Positions 44,297-53,281 of a DNA stretch of 64,000 nt are shown piece after piece. The notes beneath the pieces were generated by a model that saw nothing but the letters and a program-made list of their open reading frames with translations, had not been told where the DNA came from and did no database searches. A program made the position numbers and the translations under genes. The first letter of the stretch is position 1, and every line of letters starts with the position of its first letter. Origin of the DNA: CBDBND01 sp965262665 (lineage in GTDB: Bacteria; Pseudomonadota; Alphaproteobacteria; Rhodospirillales; Rhodospirillaceae); the NCBI GenBank assembly GCA_965262665.1, contig CBDHFR010000002.1:558001-622000 (forward strand). The letters run 5' to 3'.

Positions 44297-45101
44297 GGCA
44301 TTGTCAGACTAACTGGCCCGGAGCAGAAGAAGCCATAATAGAGGACTCTCAGGGTGCAAGTTGACGCCATTCGGCCAAGGCGGTGGCTCGGGCTTGTTTG
44401 AAAGTATCGCGGCGGTTGAGATGGCGTTGGTGGTTGAAATGGTTGTAGATCGAGGCGTGAATGGAGGCGAATTTCTGCAAGGTCTTGATGTCTCTGAACC
44501 GAGCCATTGCCCCTTCCCGTCGTCGGAAGGGTTGATGTGAGTTTTCCGCCCGGTTGTTGAGCCAGCGCCTGGTCTCTTGACAACCTTCATTGCCAATCAC
44601 TTTCATCGCAGCCCGGTATGACTTTAGCCTATCTGTGACGATCGAAGCCGGCCGGCCATAACGCTTCATGGCACGTTTAAGGAATTCAAGCGCAGCCCTG
44701 TGATCCCGCCGTTTCGTGGCATAGACCTCAAGCACTTCGCCTTCATGGTCAACGGCACGCCATAGATAATGTGTCTCGCCGTTGATGCGGACGAACACCT
44801 CATCAAGATGCCAGCGCCAATTCGACCAGTTGCGCTGGTCTATCCGCCTCTTCCGGATCTTGGCGGCAAACAACGGGCCAAAACGGTTCCACCAGTACCG
44901 CACGGTTTCATGGCAGAAGTCGACGCCGCGCTCGAACAGGAGATCTTCGACCTGTCTCAGCGACAAGGGATAACGGACATACAGCATCACAGCGCTGCGG
45001 ATGACCTCGGGCGAGCTATTGAAATAACGGAAGGGATTGTGCATCGCCGGAGGCTAGGAGACCTTAATTCCCAGTTCAAGCCAATTTAGTCTTACAATGC
45101 C
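44297..45101 (-). mobile_element. IS6-family element, subtype A, copy 6
   Basis: 805 bp. The left end GGCATTGTCAGACTAA is intact; the right end reads TTAGTCTTACAATGCC with one substitution in the inverted repeat, which might weaken mobility. Confidence 0.9.
44349..45044 (-). CDS. IS6-family transposase, subtype A, copy 6
   Basis: 231 residues, intact DDE residues. Distinguishing residues are RGVDFCHETV and FAAKIRKRRIDQ. Otherwise it is like copies 3 and 5. Confidence 0.93.
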   Translation of the reverse strand: MHNPFRYFNSSPEVIRSAVMLYVRYPLSLRQVEDLLFERGVDFCHETVRYWWNRFGPLFAAKIRKRRIDQRNWSNWRWHLDEVFVRINGETHYLWRAVDHEGEVLEVYATKRRDHRAALEFLKRAMKRYGRPASIVTDRLKSYRAAMKVIGNEGCQETRRWLNNRAENSHQPFRRREGAMARFRDIKTLQKFASIHASIYNHFNHQRHLNRRDTFKQARATALAEWRQLAP

Positions 45102-45345
45102 GTCGCGCGACATGCCCATGACCTGACAGGCCTTCGACACGTTGCCCAGTTCCTCGGCCAGATTCAGAAATCCAGTTTTGTGTTTGATGATCTTATCGGT
45201 AGTATTCAACATCGTGGTGTCCTCGTTTTGTGGTTGGTGTTCACCACCATCAAAACGGACAACCACAATCTCTTTCAAGAGATGCGCCGCTCCCATTCCA
45301 GCTCGCTGGGAAGGGAGCGGTGTCAGATCACATCGCGACTAACTC
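45102..45345 (-). mobile_element. IS481-family 5' fragment
   Basis: From the ATG at 45212 the minus strand reads TTDKIIKHKTGFLNLAEELG then NVSKACQVMGMSRD, the N-terminal helix-turn-helix of IS481-type transposases. It is cut at 45102 by the IS6 element. The element end TGTCAGATCACATCGCGAC lies at 45321-45339. Confidence 0.8.
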
Positions 45346-45678
45346 AGCTAAAGTCATACCGGGCTGCGATGAAGGTGATTGGCAATGAAGGTTGTCAAGA
45401 GACCAGGCGCTGGCTCAACAACCGGGCGGAAAACTCACATCAACCCTTCCGACGACGGGAAGGGGCAATGGCTCGGTTCAGAGACATCAAGACCTTGCAG
45501 AAATTCGCCTCCATTCACGCCTCGATCTACAACCATTTCAACCACCAACGCCATCTCAACCGCCGCGATACTTTCAAACAAGCCCGAGCCACCGCCTTGG
45601 CCGAATGGCGTCAACTTGCACCCTGAGAGTCCTCTATTATGGCTTCTTCTGCTCCGGGCCAGTTAGTCTGACAATGCC
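45346..45678 (+). mobile_element. IS6 subtype A 3' fragment
   Basis: Starts inside the transposase at codons for LKSYRAAMKVIGNEG, so the first two catalytic Asp are gone, and runs to the intact right terminus at 45678. Confidence 0.88.
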
Positions 45679-46616
45679 GTCAGATCCTCAAATCCTTCCA
45701 ACAAATCGAGATGCCGCTTCGGAAAATGCACAAACAGTTCGTCATCGTAGATCAGTTCACCCTTCCGAAGATTGAAAGTACCCCGCTCTTCGCGCATCTC
45801 GTAGAACTCCACCGAGCCACTCCTGTCCTCCAAAGCCTTCATAACCGTGTACTTGACCGACTCCCTACACCCCATCCCGAAGACGATTTCTTCCAGTTCC
45901 AAGGGCGAGCCCTCAGTCCCCCGACGCCCAATCAACCGCCATTCCTGTTCGTACGCCCAACTCTCCGCCTTCCTCAACATCACGGCTTCGTCCACACTCG
46001 CGCGAGCTTCATCATCACCGTCCAGCATGGCGCCTACCTCACTCGCCTTGACCAGCCTACCTCCGTCGTACGTTACTTCATGGACATCCCCTGTAGCACT
46101 CTCCGGTACTGAATAGCCCAGGCAAATTCCCCGATGCTGGTCGCCGTAGTGGCTCCACATCAGCGGACAGTCCTCCCGCTCGGCAAAGGAGACGATCCCC
46201 TTCTCGTATCCCAGAAGCAGCTCCAACTCGATGCAGTAACGGAGTTGCGACCTTAGCGCGGTCTCAAAATCGTAGTCCGGGTCGGTAGCGCCGTATTCGA
46301 TCTCAGCTATGCGCTGTTCCGCCTGCCTGCGACTGTGCTTTTCGATCCAGTCTCTCGTTCTCGGGTCCTTGAGCTTCATCGCCTTCGCCCCCGCGCGCAT
46401 TTCAGCACCGGTGCGTTGTTCCATCAGAATCCTCAAAATCCTTCCGAGCTCCTCCGTATCAACATCGTCCTCAACCGAAGGTCGGGTATCCAGGGGATCG
46501 TTAAACGTGCTCGGGTCGGCGAAATGGATCTTGTCTCCCACGACCATGTCTAAAGTGCGGGCAGTCAAGTCACGATACTTGTACAGCCGCGTAGGCAGTC
46601 TCTTCGCTCTTGCCAT
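45663..46616 (-). CDS. DUF2971 protein, C-terminus ending in an IS6 terminus
   Basis: About 317 residues from the ATG at 46616 (an earlier ATG at 46631 adds five residues). The N-terminal pattern LYKYRDLTARTLDMV and FADPSTFNDPLDTRP is typical of DUF2971, as are CPLMWSHYGDQHRGICLGY and EWRLIGRRG. DUF2971 proteins are frequent in defence islands, but their function is not established. The last four residues ALSD and the stop are supplied by the IS6 terminal repeat at 45663-45678, so the true C-terminus is shortened by an unknown amount. Confidence 0.82.
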   Translation of the reverse strand: MARAKRLPTRLYKYRDLTARTLDMVVGDKIHFADPSTFNDPLDTRPSVEDDVDTEELGRILRILMEQRTGAEMRAGAKAMKLKDPRTRDWIEKHSRRQAEQRIAEIEYGATDPDYDFETALRSQLRYCIELELLLGYEKGIVSFAEREDCPLMWSHYGDQHRGICLGYSVPESATGDVHEVTYDGGRLVKASEVGAMLDGDDEARASVDEAVMLRKAESWAYEQEWRLIGRRGTEGSPLELEEIVFGMGCRESVKYTVMKALEDRSGSVEFYEMREERGTFNLRKGELIYDDELFVHFPKRHLDLLEGFEDLTALSD

Positions 46617-46738
46617 GTTCTCATGTCCCATTCCGAATATATACGGTTCCCGAGTCGCGGCATGGCCCCGTCAACAGAACATGCGGTGGAGGTCCGTCGA
46701 CTGTCTTCCATCGGTGCGACTTTCGGGGTACCTGCCAC

Positions 46739-47542
46739 GGAACTGTCACATTAACAGGGTGACCAGCTGCTGATGGCGCAGTAATGTTGCTGGATGCAGA
46801 AAATCTCCTATGCCCGATACCGCTTTCCACCCGCGATCATTCAGCACGCTGTCTGGCTGTATTACCGGTTTCCCCTCAGCTACCGAGATGTTGAAGATCT
46901 GCTCGCTGAACGTGGTATTGATGTTTCTTATGAAACGGTGCGGCGCTGGGCACTGAAGTTCGGGCAAGCCTATGCCCGGAGACTGAGGACAACGCGCCCT
47001 AGACCTGACGTCCGGTGGCACCTTGATGAGGTGTTCGTGTCCATCGCCGGCAAGCGGATGTATCTATGGCGCGCTGTCGATAGTGAAGGCGAAGTGCTGG
47101 ATATCCTGGTTCAGTCACGCAGAAACAAGAAGGCAGCGCTCAAGGTGATACGCAAACTGTTGAAAAAGCAAGGCTTTGTCCCAGATACCTTCATCACAGA
47201 CAAACTGCCATCTTATGGTGCTGCTCTGAAGGATTTGGGCCTTATCAGGCACCATGATTTTGGTGGCAGGAAGAACAACCGAGCCGAGAATTCTCACTTA
47301 CCAGTCCGACAGAGGGAACGACGAATGCAGCGTTTCAAATCGGCTCGATCAGCGCAGCGGTTTCTCTCTACCCACGCCACCGTCTACAACACCTTCAACG
47401 TCCAACGCCATCTGATATCCCGAAAGACATTACGCCAGTTTCGCAACCACGCAATGGGCCTGTGGCAAACCGTCACCGCTGCCGCTTGAGCTTGAGTTCT
47501 ATGCCAATTCGCAGCACGACCGTTCAATAACGTGACAATACC
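46739..47542 (+). mobile_element. IS6-family element, subtype B, copy 2
   Basis: About 804 bp from GGAACTGTCACATTAAC to the complement of GGTATTGTCACGTTATTG. It is inserted in a subtype A 3' fragment on the right. Termini and transposase match the copy at 16298-17102. Confidence 0.9.
46794..47489 (+). CDS. IS6-family transposase, subtype B, copy 2
   Basis: 231 residues with the DDE residues in WHLDEVFVSI, FITDKLPSYGAAL and NNRAENSHLPVRQRE. Intact. Confidence 0.94.
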   Translation: MQKISYARYRFPPAIIQHAVWLYYRFPLSYRDVEDLLAERGIDVSYETVRRWALKFGQAYARRLRTTRPRPDVRWHLDEVFVSIAGKRMYLWRAVDSEGEVLDILVQSRRNKKAALKVIRKLLKKQGFVPDTFITDKLPSYGAALKDLGLIRHHDFGGRKNNRAENSHLPVRQRERRMQRFKSARSAQRFLSTHATVYNTFNVQRHLISRKTLRQFRNHAMGLWQTVTAAA

Positions 47543-47685
47543 CAAGTTGACGCCATTCGGCCAAGGCGGTGGCTCGGGCTTGTTTGAAAGTATCGCGGCG
47601 GTTGAGATGGCGTTGGTGGTTGAAATGGTTGTAGATCGAGGCGTGAATGGAGGCGAATTTCTGCAAGGTCTTGATGTCTCTGAAC
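47543..47685 (-). mobile_element. IS6 subtype A 3' fragment
   Basis: Contains the last 45 or so transposase codons and ends at CTCTGAAC, exactly the break seen at 44026. Its own outer terminus was replaced by the subtype B element. Confidence 0.82.
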
Positions 47686-47849
47686 GGCATTGTCAGATTA
47701 AATCTGCTTGGTCTTCTCTCCCTGTCCCCTTTTTGTGGATTTCAGGGCGCAAAAACATGTTTTGTCTGGCTTAGACCGGACAAGCACGGGCGATGAAGCT
47801 GGCTCAACAACCGGAAAATTCTAACATACGATTTTAGTCTGACAATGCC
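47686..47849. mobile_element. Non-autonomous deletion derivative of an IS6-like element
   Basis: 164 bp with IS6-type ends (GGCATTGTCAGATTAAATC and the complement of GGCATTGTCAGACTAAAATC). The interior keeps a scrap of transposase sequence (GGCTCAACAACCGG, the codons for LNNR), showing origin by internal deletion. The same subtype occurs as fragments at 28154 and 9275-9290. Confidence 0.7.
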
Positions 47850-48417
47850 CGATCCGCCGTAACGCGCCCGGCGGGAATCGTCCAGATTGCGCGGTCCAGG
47901 CCGATCTCGTCACAAGCTGTGTGGCAAACCTCGCCGGATCGGGCTGCCGTCGAATGTGGGAATTATCCTACAGACACCTCTGATGCTTTTCATTCTCGCC
48001 TTGTCTTCAATGTCTCGCGCGGAGGCCCCAATAAGAGGGATGCGGTCATGCATGGGTCCCTCGTGGCGCGCTCCGGCTAAATCGGACACCCCCCTGGGTC
48101 GGTCGATGGCCGCGGGTCCCATATCGGCGATTTCGAGATGGCGGATCGATGCCTGCCGGCCAGACCGCCATGGGTTCAAATGCTTGATAATTTGCCTTAT
48201 CGCGCATTTGGCTTGAGCCTGCTCAATCATGGGCCGCTGGTCCGCACTAAGAGCTCTTAGACCGGCCTTGGCCTCATTCAGCGCTCTTTGGCCGGCTCCA
48301 TTGAGCCGTTCGGCGTCCCACCTGCCGAAATTCGTGCCTAATGCGACAGGTGGCAACCCCGCGCATGGATGCAAAAGCAGCGCGCTCGCAAGAGTGTGGA
48401 CGAACCGTTCAATCCCA
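47850..48417. other. Uncharacterised stretch in the island graveyard
   Basis: A minus-strand frame (47910-48464) is open for 184 codons and a plus-strand frame for 109, but neither shows a recognisable pattern or a ribosome site. This may be decayed coding sequence of the sister island. Confidence 0.35.
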
Positions 48418-48660
48418 GAGACCCCCTCTCTATCCGTCACAACGTCACAACCCTTATCTGACAACGGTTACAGCTAATTTTTATCCGTCACAAACCCGAA
48501 CCTCGTGACGGATACGGAATCGCGGAAACCCGCAGCTGCCAACGGTTGTGACGCTGTGACGGATAAAACGCCCCCCCCTACGGCAGGGCTCCACGCGCCA
48601 GAGCAATCGGAATCAGAGGCCAGGGCACGCCGACGTGCCGCGAAAGAGCAAAGAGGGGCA
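48418..48660 (+). pseudogene. C-terminal remnant of a Toprim-DUF3631 protein
   Basis: The translation PSLSVTTSQPLSDNGYS, stop, FLSVTNPNLVTDTESRKPAA, then NGCDAVTDK and EQSESEARARRRAA parallels residues about 690-765 of the intact protein at 4172-6502, with an internal stop. The nested inverted repeats of the intact copy are largely conserved (arms near 48430 and 48545). Confidence 0.82.
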
Positions 48661-48956
48661 TGTGCCTTTGGAGGGATTCCGATAGTCTGCTCAACCAAGT
48701 GGCTCTTTCTGTTTGTATCGTTCAGAGTCCGTTCGGTTCATGTTTTCCGTGGAAGGATGTATCGGACTTGCCAGCATATCGTGGCGGCAGCGATTGGGGC
48801 TGTACCAGTGGCACCAGGCAATTGTATGTCTTGGTGCGGATAAGGACTGTCCTATGCGGTCCCGTAAAATATCGTGAAAACCTGCTTTAGTTATTAGGTT
48901 AAATTAGGGGTGTATATACAATGACGAATAAAAGAGTAATTTAAATCAATATGTTA
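48661..48956. other. Stretch with no recognised gene
   Basis: About 300 bp, becoming A/T-rich toward 48950. The segment TAAATTAGGGGTGTATATACAATG (described in part: TAAATTAGG then ATG) resembles the upstream region of the intact integrase at 1350-1372, perhaps another promoter remnant. No gene is supported. Confidence 0.3.
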
Positions 48957-49604
48957 AGTAAAAAATTTGGCGGACGCTGCCTCCGCCAGTGCCTTCTCAT
49001 CATCGCTAAGCGGTACAAACATATCTCCACCGCCGTCGCTTCCACTCATGATGGCACCCCGAGCATTTTGGCGAGGACGCGTGCCGCATCGCATTGCGAC
49101 TGGTGGGACAGATATGCGGCGAGAGACACCGGATCTCCGCCCCTTACGTCCGCTAAAGCGAAGTCAGCCCATCGGGCCCGTCCGCAGGTTGACGCGGAAG
49201 GATCCAGGACGACGGTCCACTCGGCGCGGGTTTCTGGCCACCCACTCGCAGCCCTGTTGGCGTCCGTCCGGAAGCCAGCGTGCAACTAACGCCGGCAGTA
49301 CCGGTAGTGCTGCGTTGTTGATGGCGGCGAAGTCGGGGAAGCGCTGGCGTTCGGCAACGATGGGTACCGCTATCGAGGCGTTCCTTGATTGCTCGGGACC
49401 AGCCGCGCCGCGCAGCCTATCCCAACCATAACCGGCTGGGCGCTTGTTCCAGCGGGCCATGGTTTCAATCCTTGATTAAGTCTTTTGGATTGGCGACGGG
49501 ACGGCTGTCCATCCATTTCTTGATGTCTGATACAACCCGTCGCCGTCGCCGTGCATTCCCGGCTTGGAAAGGCTTCGAAGACGCGCAGCCGTAAGTTTTC
49601 CCAT
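48957..49604 (-). pseudogene. Collapsed sister island: integrase, AlpA and primase remnants
   Basis: Reading the minus strand from 49604: an integrase N-terminus (KLTAARLRSLSKPGMHGDGDG) runs into an AlpA-like C-terminus (IKKWMDSRPVANPKDLIKD). The primase-associated protein then starts at 49460 (VLPALVARWLPDGR, GSFRVNLRTG) and is frameshifted near 49165 into RWADFALADVRGGDPVSLAA. The first 28 or so codons of the Toprim protein follow from 49046 (GGGDMFVPLSDDEKALAEAA) and break at about 48962. The gene order equals that of the intact island at 1370-6502, so this is a deleted relative. Confidence 0.8.
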
Positions 49605-49771
49605 TGCTTTATCCCCACAATTATCTCCACACTTATTGTTGGAATATGGGGGAATAGGTAAGCATGTTCAAGAATGGAATCAGGGAAAATCCACCAATTT
49701 AAAGGGTTCTTGAGAATCCTCAGGAACCATACAAAATAGATGATGGTGGATTAAGCCTCTTCTGTGATCAT

Positions 49772-50098
49772 TCAGGCGGTCAATCCCACCAAAACGAGTG
49801 ATAAAGCTACCGTCATATAGGTATTTCCGGCGAGCCAAGATAGGGCACTCAATGTTGCCATTTCGAGAACAGGAGGTGTTGCGGCAAGACCGGACAGCTG
49901 CCATAGGGTCAACGCACCGGCCAAGACAACGGTACCGACGATCACCAGACTGCGGATGCGTTGCCGTTTGCGCATGCGGGCAAGCACCCGGTCGACAAAC
50001 GCCATATCCACAACCGGGCCGGCCGCCGCTGCAAAGACGGCACTCAACCAGCTGTCCGATTGAGAAGTTTCGATCATTTTTTTGTTGTCATCGGTCAT
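49772..50098 (-). CDS. Putative membrane anti-sigma-type protein
   Basis: 108 residues with two membrane helices (about 49-70 and 82-106) after a polar N-terminus. It lies 30 bp downstream of an ECF sigma factor gene on the same strand, the usual position for an anti-sigma or accessory factor. There is no zinc-binding anti-sigma motif, so the role is inferred from context only. Confidence 0.65.
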   Translation of the reverse strand: MTDDNKKMIETSQSDSWLSAVFAAAAGPVVDMAFVDRVLARMRKRQRIRSLVIVGTVVLAGALTLWQLSGLAATPPVLEMATLSALSWLAGNTYMTVALSLVLVGLTA

Positions 50099-50128
50099 AC
50101 CGATACTCTCTTCTCTATTGTTCGCCGG

Positions 50129-50653
50129 TTATTCACCCAATACCCGGCGCATTTTGTCTCGGCCCCGTAAGGCATGGGACTTTACTGTGCCCAACGGCAT
50201 GCCGGTCGCCTCTGCCGCTTCGGAATGACTCATGCCTTCGCCAAAACATAACACGACAACGGTGCGTTCGTCTGGTTTCAAAACGGCCAATGCCTTGTCC
50301 AGGTCTATCGCCGCCGCTTCCGGTTGGCTCGTGACGGGAACATCCTCCGCACCCAGTTCCGCCAATGCCGTCCGCGCCGTTTTCTCCTTGCGTTTGATCT
50401 GCAAAAACAAGGTCGTCGCGATACGCGCAAGCCATGGCCCAAACGTGTTCGGACCGCGATAGGTCGATAATTTGTCGTAAGCCCGAATGAAGGTGTCTTG
50501 GGCTAAGTCGTCGGCCAGCATACGGCCACCGGCGGTCAAACGCAGCAAGGTTCGCCGCACCCGCTCCTGGTGCCGTTCCACGAGATCGCCGAACGCCGTC
50601 ATGTCGTTGACGGCGAGCACCTGGGCGATCAGAGCTTCGTCTGATACCGGCAT
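50129..50653 (-). CDS. ECF-type RNA polymerase sigma factor
   Basis: 174 residues. Region 2 is visible as FGDLVERHQERVRRTLLRL and DDLAQDTFIRAYDKLSTYRG, and region 4 as LAVLKPDERTVVVLCFGEGM with SEAAEATGMPLGTVKSHALRG. It directs RNA polymerase to stress-type promoters. It probably forms an operon with the downstream membrane protein and the upstream DUF6249-like gene, whose stop is 26 bp away. Confidence 0.93.
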   Translation of the reverse strand: MPVSDEALIAQVLAVNDMTAFGDLVERHQERVRRTLLRLTAGGRMLADDLAQDTFIRAYDKLSTYRGPNTFGPWLARIATTLFLQIKRKEKTARTALAELGAEDVPVTSQPEAAAIDLDKALAVLKPDERTVVVLCFGEGMSHSEAAEATGMPLGTVKSHALRGRDKMRRVLGE

Positions 50654-50679
50654 GAGCCGATGCGTTTCCGGTCTGGGCT

Positions 50680-51059
50680 TTATTCATCTTTGCTCGTGCG
50701 AGTCCACCTCCAAAGCAGCAGGTAGGCGGTGCCCACCAAGAGGGGAAAGGTTGAGATGACCATGAAAAACACGGCGCCACCGCGATCGCCACCAAGCACG
50801 CCGGACAAGAGGCCGCTGATAAACAGGGCGGCACCGAAACACATGAACATAACACCGCGGCGCAAATCGCCATCCTTGGGCTGCACTGGCTCCCCGAGAG
50901 CTTGAATGAGTTCGGGTGTTAACTGTGAGCCGCTATTGAGTGCACTGCGAATGGTTTCCTGCACCTGTGATCGGCTGCGGTGCCGGTAATGGAGAAAAAC
51001 ACACCAACAATTGCGATGCAAACAATGAGAAAAATCGGGGCCACTTGTTCGGCGTCCAT
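50680..51059 (-). CDS. DUF6249-like membrane protein, frameshifted
   Basis: The ATG at 51059, after AGGAGG, gives MDAEQVAPIFLIVCIAIVGV, a membrane helix. The frame then breaks at a run of five T near 51005. The continuing frame encodes HYRHRSRSQVQETIRSALNS, then LTPELIQALGEP and two further hydrophobic stretches to 50680. Together they match the layout of small DUF6249-type proteins that accompany ECF sigma factors. The shift may be real or a sequence error. Confidence 0.65.
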
Positions 51060-51209
51060 AACAAACACACCTCCTCGTTGACGGCACCATGACTAAGACT
51101 TTTTGCCGTTCGTGATGAATAGATGCATCAGCATGCCGGATCGGATGCAATACGTGGTCAAAAAAGTACGAGGTTCAGGTGAAAAAAGCCCAGAAATGGG
51201 CCGGAAACG

Positions 51210-51971
51210 TTAGCCCGCGCCGGCCCCGCCGTCGATATTGAACTCACAGCCAGTGATGTACTTGGCGGCGTCGGTACACAGAAAAGCGCAAGCATCACCC
51301 ACGTGATGCGGTTCACCGGTTTCGCCCCACGGCAGGCAGGCGGCGATGGTAGGCCGCATCTCTTCAGCTTTGGGTCCGAGCACGTCCGGCACGCCAGCGG
51401 TCCAGATCATGCCCGGGTGAACGGACACAACGCGGATATTGTGGGGCGCGCCTTCCAACGCGCCGGCGCGTGTGAGACCGAGTTGTCCGCCTTTGATGGC
51501 GCCGTAAGCGGTGCCTTGGGGCATGCCTTTCTGGCCAACGATGGAACTCATGTTGAGGATCACGCCGCCGCCGGCTGCTATCAAGTGCGGCCACACGTAT
51601 TTCATGCCGAGAAACGGGCCGTCCAGATCGACGTGACGGAGGAACAAGAGGTTGTCATGAGTTAAATCGGCGATAGCTTTTACGATGGCTTCGCCCGCAT
51701 TGTTGATCAGCACGTTCAGTTGTCCGTATGTGTCTAGCGTCGTCTGGACCACGCGCTCCCAATCCTCCTCCAAGGTAACATCCTGGCGGACGAACAGGGC
51801 TTCTCCGCCCGCTTCTTTGACGAGCTGTTCGGTCTCCTGACCTCCCGCTTCGGTGCGGCCAGTGACCACAACTTTCGCGCCTTGAAGAGCCATACTCATG
51901 GCGCAGGCCCGGCCAATACTCGCCGCTGTGCAGCCGGTGATGATGGCGACCTTGCCGTCTAATGCGCCCAT
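51210..51971 (-). CDS. Short-chain dehydrogenase/reductase
   Basis: 253 residues from the ATG at 51971 (GGGGGAC upstream; the frame's first ATG at 51995 is less likely). It is a classical SDR: nucleotide loop TGCTAASIG, NNAGEA, catalytic Ser in LNMSSIVGQ, Tyr and Lys in AYGAIKGG, and the C-terminal ITGCEFNIDGG. The substrate is unknown. It is transcribed away from the alcohol-dehydrogenase-like gene at 52132. Confidence 0.92.
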   Translation of the reverse strand: MGALDGKVAIITGCTAASIGRACAMSMALQGAKVVVTGRTEAGGQETEQLVKEAGGEALFVRQDVTLEEDWERVVQTTLDTYGQLNVLINNAGEAIVKAIADLTHDNLLFLRHVDLDGPFLGMKYVWPHLIAAGGGVILNMSSIVGQKGMPQGTAYGAIKGGQLGLTRAGALEGAPHNIRVVSVHPGMIWTAGVPDVLGPKAEEMRPTIAACLPWGETGEPHHVGDACAFLCTDAAKYITGCEFNIDGGAGAG

Positions 51972-52131
51972 GGTGCTGTCCCCCGAAACTTGCACTCAGC
52001 ATGACAGTCTGAGCGAGAGCCCCAAGACAGCTTAGACTGAGTGATCACCCTTCGGCTATGCTAGCCTTAAAAACGCGGTCTCTAACCTTGAGACGGGTCA
52101 TACAAAAGCAAATCAAAAGGGGATATCACGC

Positions 52132-53247
52132 ATGGTCATCAGACGGGATGCTTTGTCCGTGGCCGCGGGCGCCACCGGGGCATTGATGGGCGCCAAACCA
52201 GCTTCAGCCAGTTCAAGCGAACAATTGGCACAGAGTTCCGACACTTACCGGGCCTGGGAAATCGGCGAGCAAAAAGGCATCGATACCTTACGCCTAGTCG
52301 AACGGCCATTGCCGAGACTTGCGCGCAATGAAGTTCTGATCCGCGTGGCTGCTTCCTCCATCAATGCCCGCGACCATGGTTTGATCGCAAATCGGTTTCC
52401 CTTTCCACGCGGCCGCCGGCCCGACACCCGTATTCCTTTGAGTGAAGGGGCGGGAACAGTAGTCGATGGCGGCGACGAAGTGACAAGAGTCAAACCCGGA
52501 GACCGGGTCACCGCCTGTCATTTTTCTGCCTGGGTCGATGGACCATGGGATCCGGAACAGTCCTACATCGGTGATGTGGGCAACAACATCGACGGCTGGT
52601 TGACGGAATTGGCCGTGCTGCCCGACAATGTCTCTCATGAAACCGCCGCGTGTTTCGTTTCTTCCGGTGTGACGGCATGGCACGCCCTTTACGAAGTGGC
52701 CCGTGTCAAGCCGGGTGACATCGTCCTGCCTCTTGGTACCGGTGGGGTGTCGTCCTTCGGCGTGCAGTTGGCCAAGGCCAGCGGTGCCACTGTCGTTGTC
52801 ACTTCATCCAGCGACGACAAACTGGAAGAAATGAAAAAGCACGGCGCCGACATCGGTATCAACTATCGGAAGACAGCCGATTGGGGACAGGCGGTGATGA
52901 ACGCCACTAATGGTCACGGTGCTGACATTGTGTTGGAAAACGTTGGCCGGGAGACCCTGGATCAATCGCTGATGGGTACTGCCGTCAACGGCTATGTGGT
53001 GATGATCGGCACCACCCGGCTGCCGGAACCGCTACCCAAGATGCCTGGTTTCTATATGAAGAATATCACCATGAAGGCCATCAGCAACGCCAGTGTGCAT
53101 ATGCTGCAGGACATGGCGGATGCCTATGGGGTCAACGACTTGGAAGCGGCTGTCTCAGGCCGGTTTGATTTTGAAGATGCACCGGAAGCCTTCCGTTTCC
53201 AGCGTCAGCATGATGGCATCGGTAAGGTTATTATCGAACACGGCTGA
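52132..53247 (+). CDS. Zinc-less MDR-family dehydrogenase with Tat-like leader
   Basis: 371 residues of the quinone-oxidoreductase type. The N-terminus MVIRRDALSVAAGATGALMG looks like a twin-arginine export signal ending near KPASA, which is unusual for this cytoplasmic family. The catalytic fold has GEGAG-type GAGTVV, PGDRVTACHF and the Rossmann motif LGTGGVSSFGVQLAKASGA, plus GHGADIVLENVG. The structural zinc cysteines are absent. Export would imply a periplasmic oxidoreductase; otherwise the leader is vestigial. Confidence 0.85.
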   Translation: MVIRRDALSVAAGATGALMGAKPASASSSEQLAQSSDTYRAWEIGEQKGIDTLRLVERPLPRLARNEVLIRVAASSINARDHGLIANRFPFPRGRRPDTRIPLSEGAGTVVDGGDEVTRVKPGDRVTACHFSAWVDGPWDPEQSYIGDVGNNIDGWLTELAVLPDNVSHETAACFVSSGVTAWHALYEVARVKPGDIVLPLGTGGVSSFGVQLAKASGATVVVTSSSDDKLEEMKKHGADIGINYRKTADWGQAVMNATNGHGADIVLENVGRETLDQSLMGTAVNGYVVMIGTTRLPEPLPKMPGFYMKNITMKAISNASVHMLQDMADAYGVNDLEAAVSGRFDFEDAPEAFRFQRQHDGIGKVIIEHG

Positions 53248-53281
53248 AGGGGATAACCGGTAATGATGAAGCCGCTGCCGA

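Noticed and set aside
47910..48464. 184-codon minus-strand frame as a real gene
   Set aside because: No ribosome site or recognisable pattern, and it overlaps the plus-strand Toprim remnant at its 5' end.
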